A stretch of 64,000 bases of DNA from Phalacrocorax aristotelis (taxonomy: Eukaryota; Chordata; Aves; Suliformes; Phalacrocoracidae). The stretch is from positions 7,750,001-7,814,000 of the forward strand of contig NC_134286.1 in the NCBI RefSeq assembly GCF_949628215.1. Reading direction: 5' to 3'. Shown in pieces: positions 41,206-55,921 of the stretch (the first letter of the stretch is position 1; each line of letters begins with the position of its first letter). The notes under the pieces are model-generated. The model saw only the letters and a program-made list of their open reading frames with translations. It did not search any database and was not told the origin of the DNA. The translations under genes were made by a program, and so were the position numbers.

Positions 41206-43760
41206 CAGGATCCTCCCTGGGCTTCAGGTACCCTGGAGGATGCAGATCTCTGCATAAGCCAGGCACCTCAGTCCACCTGTCCACCCAAAGCCCCCCTAGA
41301 GCTGCAGGGAGCCCACGTGGGCTCCCACCAGCATCTCCCCTGGCCCAGGGGATGTTCCTTGCCCCTGCCAGGCAGCCTTGGCAGCAGAAGGGGCAGACTC
41401 TACTCTGCCCCTCTTCCTCTGGGCTGACAGCAGTGCCTCCCCCGGACAGGAGCGGGGATGGCCACCTGCCCTGTCCTGCCTCCTCTCTGCCGCAGCTCCT
41501 CCTCGCCCTGGCCTCACGGCCGCTTTCCTTCCCAAAGAGCCGCTCTGGGATACTCTGGCCTGTTTTTATGGCAATTATGAACATGGTAAAAATAAATGCA
41601 TGCATCTTTAATGTCTCAATAAATAAAGGAAAGCAGCGTCTGCTGCTAACGTAATCACAACAGCAGGATGCAGGGAGCGGGGCTGCTGCAGCAGAGCCGA
41701 ATGTGAAATCCAATCGTACCCTGGCAGAGGTTACACTGCTCTGCCAAGATAATAAAGCAAAGGCAGCATTGGTTAAGTGTGACCTTTTCTGAAATACAGC
41801 ACAATATCTAATTTACCAAACAGGAGCCTCCCAGAGAGAAACATGCAAGGAGCTGCGAGCCGGGGGAGTTGGCCTAGCACTCAGCACAGCTCAGTTATTA
41901 CTTTCACATAGTAATTACTGCTGGAGAGTCACGCAGGAGATTTACTGCACAAACTACTGGTCCCTGCAGTTCCTGCATCCTCAGTCCTGCAAGACGACTT
42001 TGATGGTTAGAGCTTGGGAGCAAACAGACGTGTGTTTTTAAAATACACGATGCCCAAGACTTTAAATGCCACAGAAAATGCCTGATCCTGTGTTTATCCA
42101 TGAATCCTGGCGCTGCCATCCCAGGCAGATGGAGGCCACCCCACAGTGTATCGCCCCAGCAGCCCCACAGGGCAGGCGGGAGATCCCAGCCCTGCAAACA
42201 GGCTCTGAGGGCAGGAGGGATCGGAGCCAGTTTTGGAGCAACCCCTGCTCAGTGGGGAGCCCCCTCCATCACCCTGCACTGGCAGATGTGGGAATGGCTC
42301 CAACAAGGCTGGAGCCTCAGCTGGCTCCATCCCCGCATCCCCAGCCCTGCCACCATGCCCAGCAGCAGCATGAGACCCCCTGCACCCACCACTACCTCCA
42401 TCAGCTTCATCCCTATGTGTGCGCATCTCTGCCCTGGGAAAACCAGGCGAGGAACGGGTGGGTGAGAGGACCCAGAGAGCAAATTTCAATATATACACGT
42501 ACATCACAGAGCTTTAAAATGCTCAGAGCACCAACACCGCATGGACCAGGCTTCAGGGGCCAAGGGATACTCGGGGCCGTCTGTAGGGAACACTCAACCG
42601 GTGTCACCGAAACCCCACCACAGGCTGAGGAAATGCTGCACGTGCTGCCATCATGTCTCCTGCCACAGCCTAGATACAGACCCCGCACTAAATCCTCCTC
42701 TGACCAACATCACTTGGAGCTTTGCTATTGATTTCTGACCCAAAAAAAGACCAAATCCTCACCCAACTGAAATAATTCACTGATGAGCAAATTCACCATG
42801 ATTTAAGATTGATGGACTCGAGTAATGTGCGGACTCCCTGGTCCACATGTCCCTCCGGCCTGGGATGCTCTGCACCACTTTGCTAATGAAGATGCAACCC
42901 TGAAGTCCACACGCAAGTGAGCAGGTTCCCGCGGGGTTGGTCACAGCATCCGTTCCCAGGCTTTAAATCCCCCACCCCACTGAAAGCAGCATGACTAATG
43001 CTAATTACTTCCAGATTTTGGGCAAGACGAGGACTCACATTGCCACAAGGACAGGAAACGTGCTTCCTGGGGCTGGGGGTTCGCACCCTCAGTGAGCGCT
43101 GCCTGTCCTGCCCGCACCGGCACAAGGGTGGGCTGCCTGCCCTGCCCGCACCAGCACGCTCCTGCCGGTGCACCAGGCAGCCCAGCAGTTTATGAGGCCT
43201 CTCCTCAGCCGTGAGATTATCCATCAAGGTTATCTCCATGCAGGCTAAGGGATCAAAATAGAAAAATAAAAAAGGAATTAGATTTTTCATGGAGAAGGGC
43301 TGCTTTATAGCTTGCATTATTCAATCGAAGTTCACTTGATTTAATTCTAGTTCATCCTGCGAAGTGCAATCACAAATGGAGGCAAAACGACGGGGAAGGA
43401 GAGCGTCTCCAACATGTCAACATTTTAATTGGGAAAGGATCTGCTCCCTCTCTTAATGAGGCCCAAAGAACAAAGTCAAAGCACAAAAAAGAGGGAAGAG
43501 GTAAGGCTGGTTGGTGCTGATGAAAGTGTGCTCTTCATAAAGTGCATCATTGAGAGGCCAGCCCTTATCTTCATTATTTGGGCAAAAGCAAACAAACTGT
43601 TACTTTCTCACTGATCAGCATCACTCCTGTAGGAATCAAAGGGAAGCCCAGCCTCAAGCCCAGCCTTTCCCTTCCACGTCCAGAGCCAGGTATGGCAAGG
43701 ACCTCCCAAATGGCACTGCCAATTCTTGTCTCCTACTCATTGTAACATGAATAAAGGATG

Positions 43761-43784
43761 CTCACGTTTGTCAGGATCAGACCC
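43761..43784. repeat. Possible end fragment of the palindromic repeat, copy D
   Basis: ctcacgtttgtcaggatcag followed by accc resembles the terminus seen in copy B. It is too short to be sure. Confidence 0.2.
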
Positions 43785-46469
43785 TCAGCCCCCGTGCTAT
43801 GAATAAACAATAAATTCGAGACATCAGGAAGTGCTGAATAACACCTAGCATAAAGTCTGTGGTCTCAGCCTGCATTCCTCTTAGAGGAAAGAAACCCTGC
43901 TGTCCTCCGGGCTCAGGATTTGCTTTCCAGATGCAGGCATGTTGGTGTCAATGCCATCAAAGAGAGAGCCCTGGCTCGGCACACAGCTTACCAGTGCCTA
44001 ATTTGAAAAATGCTTTTAACTGCTGCCTTAGCAACACAAATAGAAATACAACAACAGACACACTCAGAATTGAGCAATCAGCAGGGAAATGTTAAACTTT
44101 TTTTTTCCCCCCAGCGGTTGCTTTCAGTTGAGGACTGCCAATTCCATTAAATTAAAAAAAAAAAAAAGATGTACAAACGTCAGTACAACTCTTCTTGACC
44201 TGGACATCCCGGGGGGGCGACTTCCCCGTTAGCAAAAGGTCCGTTAGCAACAGGGCGCTGCTCTAACGACTGCTCACTCTCTGCCTTAGAAACAGAAATA
44301 AACCCTGGAGGATCCGACGGTGGTTTAAGGGGGATTAATGCAAGTGCCAGCAGAAAGGTCAGTGGGCTGCGGTAACTCCGGGCACGACCACTGCTGTGGA
44401 CTGACGGAGAAATAGGGGGTGCTGGCTGGGGTTGGTCCCCAAGGTTGGGGGAACGTGTCCTGGGCCGTGCCAGGAGGCTCGGATCAGCGCAGCTGTGTCT
44501 CTGCCAGCCTGTCCGCCTCAGGCAGATGCCCAGGATCTCGCTCTTTCTCACTCTTTCCTCTTTTCAGCTATTTCAAATGTTTATTTTTCTTTCAAATCAA
44601 ACTCCATGGAGGTGAAAATCCAGCTTTCCCTGCTGTGTCTGGATCTGGGCACTTGATGGAGGGTTTGGCTCCTCGGTCCGCATATCAGCCCCAAAGCAAA
44701 GTCCTTGTTGTTGAAAGCTGGACCCATCTCTCCCAACCCAAAGTGACAGGTATCCGTCCCTCCACCAGCCTCCGCCTCGGAAGATGACTCTAAAGCATCT
44801 CAACGTGGGGTTTTTTGCCCTTCTTCTCACTTCAGGGTGAAAACATTTCTATCTTTCTACAAATTATTGTAAACCTGCTGCAACCTCCTGCCAAAGCACG
44901 TAGGGACCCTTCACAAAATCAGCTTCATAAAAATGACACATTTAGCGCCACTTTTTCAGGGTTATCCCTTGAGCCTTTTTTTTCCCCCTACGTGCCTCGT
45001 TAATAAAGCTTGCATGTCACCCTTTATTATTAAAAAACAAAGCGGACCTTTCTCCAAGGCTGCAATGTGCATCTCTCCTTTTGGGTTTCAGAAAATCCTC
45101 CCGAAACACACAATGGCTCCTCGTTCTCTGCATCAAGCTGCACGTCTTCACCAGGAGCACTGGTCTCCTGACCTTCCCTCTGTGCTGCTGGCATCGTCGG
45201 GGACCACAGAAATGGCAAATCATTCCCAAAAATCCACTGGGCCTCCCCGGTGGGAAGGGCAAGGCTTGTAAGACCGCTTCTCCTGGTCCTCCTGTATTCT
45301 TGGTCCTGTTCTCCATTGGCCACTCAATCACAGGCTCCAGCATCTGCAATAAAACTGTTGCTGCCTGTTAGGAGATCTCACCAGCACTTCATTCTTATGG
45401 TTTGAACTATATTGTGGGTGATATAGAATTCATGCAAATTAAATAAAACCACTCCAGCTGCACTTGGGAAACAGGGAAAATTTCGAAGTAGGGACCAGGT
45501 CAAATGAAGTACAGATCAGCAATGAGGGAAAGTCATTATCATTTAGCAAGCTGCTTATTTGCCCCATGGGAAATAAATAAGCACTCTGAGACTCCTTCCC
45601 ACCGGGAGCAGGCGCCATACAAAACCCCACTGATTGCTGAAATCTAGCCCCATGGCCCCAAGAGGAATAGCCAGGCTCATTCTGATGCTCTCACGCCCAG
45701 CAAGACGGCCGGTCTCTCTCCGCACACCGGCAGGAGACTCATCAGATCCAGCTCCAGGCTGGGAGCAGATCACAGGGACGTCAGGAGAGATTTCCCCCAT
45801 TGTGTGTGACGCCACGTAATTAGCCCAGCTGCTGACGAGAACACTGCTGCCTCGGAGCATCGGTCAGAGGCCAGGACCAGTGGCTGGAGACCAGCCTGGA
45901 CAAGCACCGTGGTGCTCAACCCGCCTGAGGAGCTCTGCTCCTCCTTCCCCATGCTTGCCACCGGCTCTGCTCAGGCACTGACGGCATCTGCAATGTCTGC
46001 AAACACTGGTGAGGGTTCTGAGCACCGCGGGCCCAGCCTCAGCACCTCCAGCATCAGCACCTCCCAGCACGGTGGCTATCAGAGATGTGACAGCAGCGTC
46101 AGCCCAAGGCTTTGGGTTAAACCCCCATGCAAACTCTACCCAAATAGCTACTGGTGCTTCCACCCTGGGGGAGTCAGCAAAAGCTGATGGACACGGTGGG
46201 GTGAGTGATCCCTGCGTCACCCCAAGGAGCTCACCACCCTCTCTTCTGAGAGCCAAGCCATGCTGTGGCTTGGAGACCGCGGCCAGGTCAGGGCCTTTGG
46301 GTAATGGGCACGGGTACAAGCCAGGTACACGCCCGGCTGGCCACCGGTCCCCATCAGCAGCTCCAACCCGCTCCATGGGCGCTAGAGCACAAGCTGGGGC
46401 ATAGGGGCAGAGGGATGCGCCTCTGCTGTGTCAACAGCCCCAGGCAACACAGAGAGAAAACGTGAAGCA

Positions 46470-46740
46470 ATTCAGCTCTTATTAAGGAGCATTTAAGAGC
46501 CAGTCACCTGGAGTAGTTCGATAAAGGTTAAAAGGATCTGACCTCTGGCATCTCCCTTGCAGCCATCTCCCTACACCCCAGCTCACTGTTAAAGCCTATA
46601 ATACAGGAGATTGCGAACTGTAAACTAGCAACATAGCGTCTCTGAAAAAGTAAGTGCATTTAGCATCTGATATTGATGTTTTATAATTAGATGTAATATA
46701 GCAGATCATTTTCCTGCCCTTGATCAATGAAACCAGGGCT
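46470..46740. other. Candidate conserved non-coding block (intron 3)
   Basis: Unique AT-rich stretch between GC-rich neighbours, containing gttttataattagatgtaat and gcatctgatattgatg. No frame or repeat is seen. Weak candidate regulatory element. Confidence 0.2.
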
Positions 46741-49700
46741 GGTTTTGGGGTTGGGCTTTTTTGCAGACACTCTGATTGCTGCCTAAACCAAATGGAGCAG
46801 TGCCATGCTCAGTTCAGCAGGAACGAGCAGAGACGAGGATGTGCAAACACAGCATCCATTTAGATTTACTATCCCCGAAATATAAACAGAGTATTTATTT
46901 CTGACCTTTTAAGCACTAATTCTAAATTTAATGAGGCACAATGAACATTCCTCAGAGCCAGACTCCATGGCTGCTTAACACTACCGACCCTCTAATTATT
47001 ACTGCAGCTTAAATAAAGGGCATTTGGTTCTGATGGACGTTGTTAAACACCAAAGGAACTTAGTCCAGCCTCCATTTTCTTTTGATGAAATAAAAAGCAC
47101 TGCAGAAAAATCACTGGGAGAGTTCATCCTTTAGTATCACCCCGCTCATCAGAATGAGCAGAAGTTTCAAACCAGATTGTATTACGGAGCAGGCATGCCC
47201 AGTAATCCATGCTGAACTCCTGTCCCCTCCCCAAATAAATACAGGCTTTGTCATTTTTTTGTCTGAAAATGGATTGGAGGCAGGAGCAAAGGAGCTGCTG
47301 TGATGTGATTTCAAAAAAGGGTATAGGATTAGAAACCCAGACTGAATTTCGAGAGCGGCAACACACAATGAAGCCGTAATTACACTCCTGAAAGCCACAA
47401 ATAGTGTCACCCGGCTGAATTTGTCAACATATCAGAAATCTACAGTATGGTTCTGAAGAGCAAAATTGCAATAATAAAAAACCTGCCTTATATTCAGATG
47501 GCATCTATAACCCAAAAGCTCTGTGGTGGCCGTGGCACAGGCGTCCCTCTTGCAGCACCACCAGGGCAGGCACCCACTTGGCACCACCCCCTCAAAATCA
47601 ATCAATCAAAAAGCAAAATACTGACCCAAAAGCAGGGTATGCTTTCTAGGGGAAAGCATACAGATGCCTTCCTTGGACCGTGAGCAGCCAGGAGGCTGGC
47701 AATGCCCCAGCAGCTGCCCACTGCCCCCACCTGGGACTTGGTCAGGGAGGATTTTGGGGTAGGGGGGTCAATGCCTCCCTCCTGCATGCCCACCAATGGG
47801 CCCGGGGCCAAGCTTGTTGGCCTGCCAGAGCACAGCCTTCTGCATGGGGGTGCTGCCTCAATATGCCAAGGAAAACTCCCTGTGGGGATATAACAGCCAA
47901 TAAACCTAATAAAAGGTTTTTTTCCCATCACCTATGCCTGGGACTTTCAGATGTGTAATGAATCCATGCATGCATCTTCCAGCGTGGACTACACCCCTCC
48001 CTAAGCAGTGCGAGAAACAATCTGGATCTAATCAGCAGCCCCAGGGTAATGGGGCGTGACTTACAGGTTTGTTAAAAAAGCTTTCAGAACTGTCCTTTCC
48101 CTGCCTCCTGCCATTAGGGATGAAAACAAATATAACAGAGGAGCCTTTTTTTAAATGTTCCCATCACTAGGGCTAAATAAAACTCCTTGTCATTCACCTT
48201 CTGGAGCAGCAGGTCAGACCGATGAGTTTTGTAGGGAACAGGAGAAATCACAGATTTGTCACTGAAAAAAAAGAAGAAGAAAAAAAAAGAAAAACCAAAA
48301 ATCATTGCAGATGCGTTAAAAATAGCGAAGGCGTGAAACGCCGCCGCCAGCTCGGTGCATGGGAGTGACGGGCTGCCCGGGCGGCCGCCTGCCAGCGGCA
48401 TCTCCAAGCGTGCACCAGCCCCAGGGCAGGCAGGGGGCACAGCGGCACGCCGAAACAGGGCCGGGCACCGAAGAAGTGGGAAGCTGGGCTCGGCTGGTGC
48501 CCGGCCACCATGAGGCACCTCGCTCCACTCCTGCATCCCGGAGGAGATGGGGATGCCCCCAAGGCACCACAGGGTGGTGGGCAACGGGGCTTGCGGCAGC
48601 AACCGGAGGATTTCCCCCTTTGTGGCTTAGCGGGGAGAAATTCGGCTGGGGATACAAAGACTCTGTCAGGCGGCAGTGCCGGGAGCAGCTGGGGAGGGCA
48701 GGACAGGCACACGGGGACCTCAGCCCTGCCCCATGTCCCAGCGCAGCCCCATTTCTTCTGATTTTCAGACCAGCAGCGAGCGCTTCCCGGATCACCTACA
48801 CACCCCGCAGATGTTTTAAACCTATGGCTTCACCGGGGTCCCGATCCAGTCCCGCGTGTGCCCCCGGCACGTGGCCGTGCACATCCACACCAGCAGCTCC
48901 CCGCTGGCTTCAGCTAAAATTTGCCAGCAATGGCACATAATAAAAGTGAGGCGAATGCTGCCCCGTGTGCTCATCATGTTATCATTTACATTGTTTATCT
49001 GTAATTGCATGGGCAGGCTTGCAATCAGGATAGCCTCGGCCAGCAAAATTATTTATCAAAACCAGTTTTCCCCTATTTTACTTCCCTATTTAGGCAGGAA
49101 AACACAGCTTTCCAGCCCACAGAATTACCCTGCAGCCCTGAGACTGACTGCAAACCTGAGCAGGACTGGCCTTCCTCCCTGCTGCCGTCGCTGTCCTCGG
49201 CGGCCACGGCACCATGTGCAGAGCCCTGGCTGGGGAGCGGGATGCAAAGCCTGGCTCAGCTCAGCCCCCCTCAAACAGCGCTGCCCCCCAAAGGCGCTGC
49301 ACTGGCTCCAGCATCCTTGGGGACACACCAGCACCCTCCAAAGAGCCCTTCCTCCCCTCTGGGCCATACTGCCAGCTTGGGGGCACCGGGAAGGGAAACT
49401 GAGGAATTTCACCCAACAGGAGCCTGTTTTCTCCCAGAATAAGCTGTAGGGAAATAAATGGTAATAAAACACTCGCCAGGTTAGAGGATCTCTGCTCCAG
49501 CACTAACTGGATGCCCCTGTCCGTCCCCACGCTGCCTGCTCCCCTGCCCGACAGCCACCCCACATTATTAACAGCCTGGTAAACACAGCCCGTTGGTTAT
49601 TACAAAGATGCCAAAACCTTACTACTTCTTGTTCCTTCCAGTTAATGTACCATAGCCGAGGATGAATTGCTATTACAAGGAACTAAAAATAAAAATGTTT

Positions 49701-50749
49701 CAGAGGCTGTAATTGGCTTGTCTTGTTGGGCTTTTTAAGGAGCCAAAGTACCAGTTCCAGGCTATTAGCCCTAAGGTTGTAGGAGAATGGTGTAAAATAT
49801 TTCTTCATTAACACCCTACCATCTCCATAGAGGTGTTTTTCTTTAGGTTTTTTTTTTGCCCCGTTTCCTTCTTCATTTATTTTTTATTCTTTTCTTTGTA
49901 AAAGATGTGTGTTATCAAACAAGCCTTAGTTAAAAGAGGTCTTCGAAAACCCAGAGATGATATAAATAGGCAGGGCTCGGTGCAGCTGGAGAACCAGCCA
50001 GAGCCTTCACTCATCTATTCAGGTCATTTTTCTCCCAAACTTACATAATAGTTCTCAATTGCATCTGTAATCTTGGGCCGTTCTTAATAATCAGCACCGA
50101 ATCTTACAGTCCTCAGGGAGACAGTGCTCTGTGCCGGCAAGCACCCAGCCCACCGGCGTGGGACAGGGACCACCACCAGCGTGGGCTGCAAACCCCCTGT
50201 GAGGCAGCCAGGGGGGCCCTGGGTGCTCCCTGGGATGGGGACTATGAGGTTTTTTCCTTTTGAGGCTTTTCGGTGCTGCTTGGTTATTAAGAGCTTTAGT
50301 TACCACCATTGCTTAATATTGGCAACAACCATGACATAACCAGAACCACTTATTCAGCACAACCCTTCTTTCAAAAGAAGCAGATGCTCTGCTGAGGGAG
50401 GACTGGGCGGCTTGGCCCCAGCCATCCTGACGAGGATGGTGACGATGCAGCAGCAAAACAACAACAGTTTACGGTCACGACTTTAAAACTGGCTTCAAGC
50501 CCTGCCATTTGCAGAGCCTGGGAGCACCTTGGGGCTGCCCTCACCACCTGCACAGAGCCAGGCACAGCAACTACAGCCTGGAGCAGCACGGCATTAAAAT
50601 AAACAATAATAATATCAATAATGATGATGGCCAATCTCTCGATAACACTGCACAGCAGGGGAAGCTCAGCAGAAAAATTACAACAGAGCCTTTTACTCCC
50701 TGCTTTTGCACAAGGAGAAGGATGACATGTTGTTTTGCGAAATGACAAC

Positions 50750-51120
50750 CCAACGGGTATTTACTACTTTGATTTTGTCATTTGAAGGTTGCTGCTAGAA
50801 GACTATTTCTGTTAGGTACAATTGCTATTTTTTGATAGTGTCTAGGCAATACCTTGTTAAAGAGGGCAAAACAACAGTTATTAATTACCCTAATTAACCC
50901 AATTCATAAGACACATTTGTGTGGCTGTCATGACAACTGCTTTGACTAACTTGCCAAGAATAGCTTAGCTGTCCATTCAAATAAATCCCTGATAATTACT
51001 AGTCTAGTTTACTGGGCTTCTGTGATAATAATAATTAGTGCTACTGTACAAAAGGTCACGCTAAACAGTTTATGAATGATGCATTTCGCATGGTGATTAC
51101 ATGAGTCACGCAGCATCCAG
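50750..51120. other. Candidate conserved non-coding block (intron 3)
   Basis: Contains attaattaccctaattaacc, ctgataattactagtctagt, ggctgtcatgacaactgc and acatgagtcacgcagcatcc: paired TAATTA sites plus an AP-1/MAF-like tgagtca. AT-rich, single-copy, with no coding signal. Enhancer role inferred only. Confidence 0.3.
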
Positions 51121-53639
51121 CAAACGGACGCAGCCACGTTTCCAACATGGCGAGATGTGATTAGATGGGAGCCAGTGGCTGCTCTGCCTGCGGACAGCAC
51201 GGCGGGCTGAGGGGCAGACGTCATTAGGGTCAGAGGAGAAATAACCAGGGAGAAGTTGGGTGAAGCTGGGATGGCCACTGACCTGCCTCCTCGCAGGACA
51301 ACCCAGCCGGCGTGTCCATCCGTCTGTCCATCCAACCACCACAAGCCAGGAGATGGTACTCTACTTCTAACGAAGGCACTGGTAGACACCGAAAAGCTTC
51401 CAAGCCTGGCCGTCATATGTCGGTATCTCACCTCGACACCTTATTTCCCTCCCCTTCAGTGACAGTAACCACAGTCCACCTCTCTGGTTTCACCATACTT
51501 CCCTATTATTTGGTTTCAGGATGAGTGTCAAAGGGGCTGAAGGCAACGCCAGCTGGGGGTGGGCAGGTGCAGCCTCCCCCGTCTCCATCTCTGCAGGAAG
51601 AAACATTCCAGCCTGTGGTTTGGGCCTCCCCATGCCCAGATGCAGCTCCAGCGGCAGGCATCGCTCAGCCCAGCATCGCTGCTCTGAGGCTGTGCGGGCA
51701 CGAGGAGAAAGGGCTACTTCTCCCAGCACCTTCCTGCGCTCCTGACACAGCTATGCTTTCATTCACCTCCACAATGGGAAATCCAGGCCTGTCAAATGGC
51801 AATTTTTCTTTGCTGAGGTTTGTAGGTGAAAACTGACCCATGGGATTCCCTCTGGCTGCTCCCATACGGAGGTGAGGGGGGACAGGACCACAGTGCCCCA
51901 CCACCAACACTGCAAAATCCTGCAAAACCCCAGGGCCAGAGAGGGCAGTGGGACAGGGACGGAGGCAGCGCGCTCACATTTAATAGAGGACAGCTGTCAG
52001 CTCCATGGAAATCTACGAAATCACCCCATTTAGAATAAATTCTGATTAAATACCACATATGGTCCTTATTGTCCATCCCCTGTTACCTATCACAAGAGGC
52101 ATCTGCATGTAAGCAGGGTCTTAATCTGCAAATATTTGTCTGCTACAGCACTCTCCTCCCTCACCCCCACCTGAACTTGCAATTATTTTTATTGATTGAC
52201 TTTAGGAGAGCACCATGCACATGCCTCGAGCTGCCACGCGCCGAGCAAACAAGGGAGCAACGCCGGGCTCCGCTGTAATCATTACCGGGGCGAGCAATTG
52301 CCCTGTCACACATGGCAGGTTATGGCTTCAGACTGGAGGCAGCAAGGCCAGATGAACGCTTAAAACGTCGTTACAGTGTGAAAAGCGAGGATGTAGAAAT
52401 GACACCTCCTTTCTCAACAAATCTGTTCCCGGAGCATCTTCCAGCTCTGCGGAGTTTTCATCTCGTTAAGCCTGAAGAGCCGGCATAGCCCACGGAGGGG
52501 GGAAGTGGGCTTGCGTCCTCTGCGTGCCAAAATAAACTCTGATGAGGACATCTTTGATCTGGGGGGAAGATGGATTTGAGGTCCTGAGAAGGATTTCAGT
52601 GCTGGAGCCCGAGCCCAGGCGCGCCAGCGCATCACCCGCAGCCCTGGCCAAAAGCACGCGCTGGAAGATGAGGTGCTTTTATCAGACCAACAAGGAGAAA
52701 TTAGGGAAACCTGATGCCAGGCAGAACCTTCCCCAGTTTTCCCAAGTGAAGCTTGCAGCTCAGTTCAATATGTTAGTGCCTAATGAAGGTTTCCCCCATA
52801 TTCTGCAGGGTATAATCATTCTCCTAGTAATGAGCATGTGTTAATGGCATATTAATGCTGACAACAACTAAGTGCGGAGAACAAGAGATGAACATACTCC
52901 AAAATTTGTCTTTTTTTTTTTTTTTGGAACAAAGGAATCCATCATGCGGCTGAGCGAGCCCCAGCCCGGCGGGAGCCTGTGGCTCCCACAGTGATGTTGC
53001 CAGCTCTGGTCCATGGGCTCACCACGGGATGCAGAGTCGGCATGGGACCATGGCTTTGGTCTCTCACTAACCCAACCCCTGCAATTAATTGACGCACAGG
53101 GAAGGATCTCAGTCCAAGCGCAGTGTTTCCCTGCACACAGGGGACACAGCCACGCTGGGGGCTGAACAAGAAAGCAGAAGAATCGCTTGCAAACATCTAG
53201 AAAAGCGTTTCACCGGGCAGGCAGGTTTGGATGCTATTTCTAATCAACAGCCGTGTGGATTTGATTACTAAATGTGACTGAAGCTGGGTCCCTGCCAGAG
53301 CATCCAGATGTGAATCTGAATATGAAAAGTCCAGGAGGGAGCAGGTGACGGGAGTCGCAGGCGCGAGCACTGAGCCCCCATCCCGGTGCCAGCGTCCCAG
53401 CCCATCTGGTTTTGCGTGACCAAGTTTACGTAAGCTCGCAGGCACAGAAAAGAACACACATAGAAATGGGTGTTCTCCTCCTTTTTCATCTTTGCTTCTG
53501 AAGACAGCTCCCAAAACCCTGACAGCTCCCCAAAACTAGCATCAGTCTGCCCCGTGGGTGTGCTGCCCACCGCCAGGCACTGCAGGGAGGTGCAGAAGCC
53601 TAATTCCCTAATTGTCTGACTCCCGTGTGCTCCCACGAG

Positions 53640-54110
53640 CACATACATTTAGATTTCCAGATCGATAATCAATGCTAGAATCAATAACAAGGAATTTAGC
53701 TACATTATAAAAACAGTAAAATCAGCCAATACTGAGAAATTACTATTGAGTCCTGTGTTTTCTGTAGTCACTTAGTCTAATAACGGTGAATGATATTTTC
53801 CAAGTACATTATTCAGCAATAAAACCGCCGAATTATTTGATCTCTTTCTAACCTTTATGATTCTAAGCACTCTTTTTGACCCAGATTGAATGAGGCAACA
53901 TCTGCAGAGCCTTTCACAAAATTGTACTCGGCGTGCACTACTGTAGGTCTGCTGCCAAAGATAAATGTTATTATTTTAAAGCCATCATCCTCCTAATAGA
54001 TGAGCAAATGCACTGCATTAGCATAGCCTGCAGAGCTCAAGCACGGGTGAGAAAATGCCAGAGGGTTTTTGCTTAATGGAATTTTACATACCTGACTTAG
54101 GATGGGTTAA
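53640..54110. other. Candidate conserved non-coding block (intron 3)
   Basis: A long AT-rich unique run with gatcgataatcaatgc, tctaataacggtgaatg and tcctaatagatgagcaaatg, bordered by GC-richer DNA. No frame, no simple repeat and no recognised element. Candidate only. Confidence 0.25.
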
Positions 54111-55519
54111 TGCAATCCACCAACACGGGATTTTGAAAACCTGCCCTGTGGCATACACCTGCCATTACAAAAGATGGTATAATCCAACAAGCTCCAGATC
54201 CCCATGAGAACCACAAAGGATTCACATCCAGATCTCCAGTGGCCAACGGGGCATCGGGACAAGGACCTCATCTACACGGCTCTGACGCACACAGACCTAC
54301 ACTGTTTATCACGGACCTACATGACATATTGGGCGTGAGGAGGAGGAGTGGCCGGGGTTACCTGCAGCGTGCTGAGCGTTTCCATCAGAGGGTGTATGAA
54401 GTGCCACACCTGCAACGTGCTTCTGTCCACTGCAGCGCTAGCAGTTGCCGCACTCAAGCCTTCACCAGCCTAATGAGAACTCACCATAACTCTGCGTTGA
54501 ACAGGGAGTCATGTCAAGGCTAAGTACTAATCACTTGTCCAGATGACATAAGCCATTACTTCCTTCCAAATTTAGACTAGACTGAAGCAATGATGCTTCG
54601 GTCTCTTCTCCGGCAAACCCTCCACGGGTGCCACGGGCAAGCTCTGCCCCAGCAGGAACAGCGGAACTGGGAGCTGTCAACAACCTCAGTGTCCCATTGC
54701 TGAGCCCTGGGCAACGCTCTCCTGGGGATGGTGGGGACCAGGACCGCAGGGGACCCCAGGAGACAACCCGTACCGCAGCCCTGCAAGGGTAGCACTGCCT
54801 GTAAAGCACCCCATCCATCGCCAATTCAGAGCACGCTCTAATTTAAATTATAATTACACTTATAAGTACACAGATTACAACTATTTATGCTACAAATAAG
54901 ACCATCCTGTATTTTAATTAACAGAAAATGATTGGAACTCAACTATAGCCTCTACTGGGAACAATATCTAATCACTTATTGAAGCGAGGCAGTGCCCAGC
55001 CCCATCGGCAGCCTGGCAGGGAAGGGGGAGCAGGCAGGGCTGGGGGTCCCCCCATTGTGAGCCCTCACAATGGAGCGGGAGGGGGCGAGAGGAGAGGTTT
55101 CCCAGGAGAGATGGAGGGCTCGTTGCTGGAGAGCCTGCAGGCAGAGCCTGTGATGGAGGCGGGCAGGGCTCTGCCCTCGCTGGCTAATGGGAATTTAGGA
55201 AAGACCTGAGCAGGGCACCCTCGGTGAGGGCAGGAGCCCAGGGACCTGGGAGGGCACCGGGCTGGGGAGCTTCTCTGGCTCAAAGCCCTTGGGAGAGACT
55301 TCAGGAGCTGGCAGCTGGAATATAGGGCTCTTCCACGGAGCTGAGCAGATGCGCATAAGGTTATGCAAAGGCTACGTGGGCTTGGCCTTAACGATGCCTT
55401 TGCATGCAGCGTGTGCTTTATGCAAAGTAAATGACAGGGAGAAACCACAGAGTTCAAATCACTCAATACAACAGGAGTTCGTTTGGAAAGTACTATAAGA
55501 AAGACCATAAGCAGCACAC

Positions 55520-55921
55520 AAGACAGCCCTTTTGATGTAATTAAAAAAAAAATAAATCTTACTATAAATCTTTCCTAATTTAAGGAAAAATTCTTATCTG
55601 CCATGTAAACATAGTTGCAGGAGCTTTTTTTTTGTAGTCTCAACAAGTGAGAGTTATGCATCAGAAATACGCATCAGAAATTCAAATTTACTAAAAGGAA
55701 AAACCAGATGAGACTCTACTTTCAGTATAAGCGAACCATAAAACCCAAACCAGTAGCATAAAAACGAATGAGATATTTGTATGGTTATATGACATATTGT
55801 AAACTTATTTACATAATTAGGTACAATATATAATAATTCTATACACACTTTTATATCCTTATAAACATATGTGTATCATATCGTATATAATAGCTAATAT
55901 ATGATACATAATATACAGTAT
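55520..55921. other. Very AT-rich tract next to the CR1 insertion
   Basis: Strongly AT-rich, with an inverted repeat gtatcatat (55873-55881) / atatgatac (55899-55907) around a 17-nt loop. The other side of the CR1 (56324-56370) is likewise AT-rich, so the LINE landed within one AT-rich tract. Confidence 0.5.

Noticed and set aside
41052..41654. 200-codon open frame on the plus strand
   Set aside because: Its first part is the translation of the 24-bp minisatellite, whose period divisible by three keeps the frame open. The rest is unrelated GC-rich sequence.
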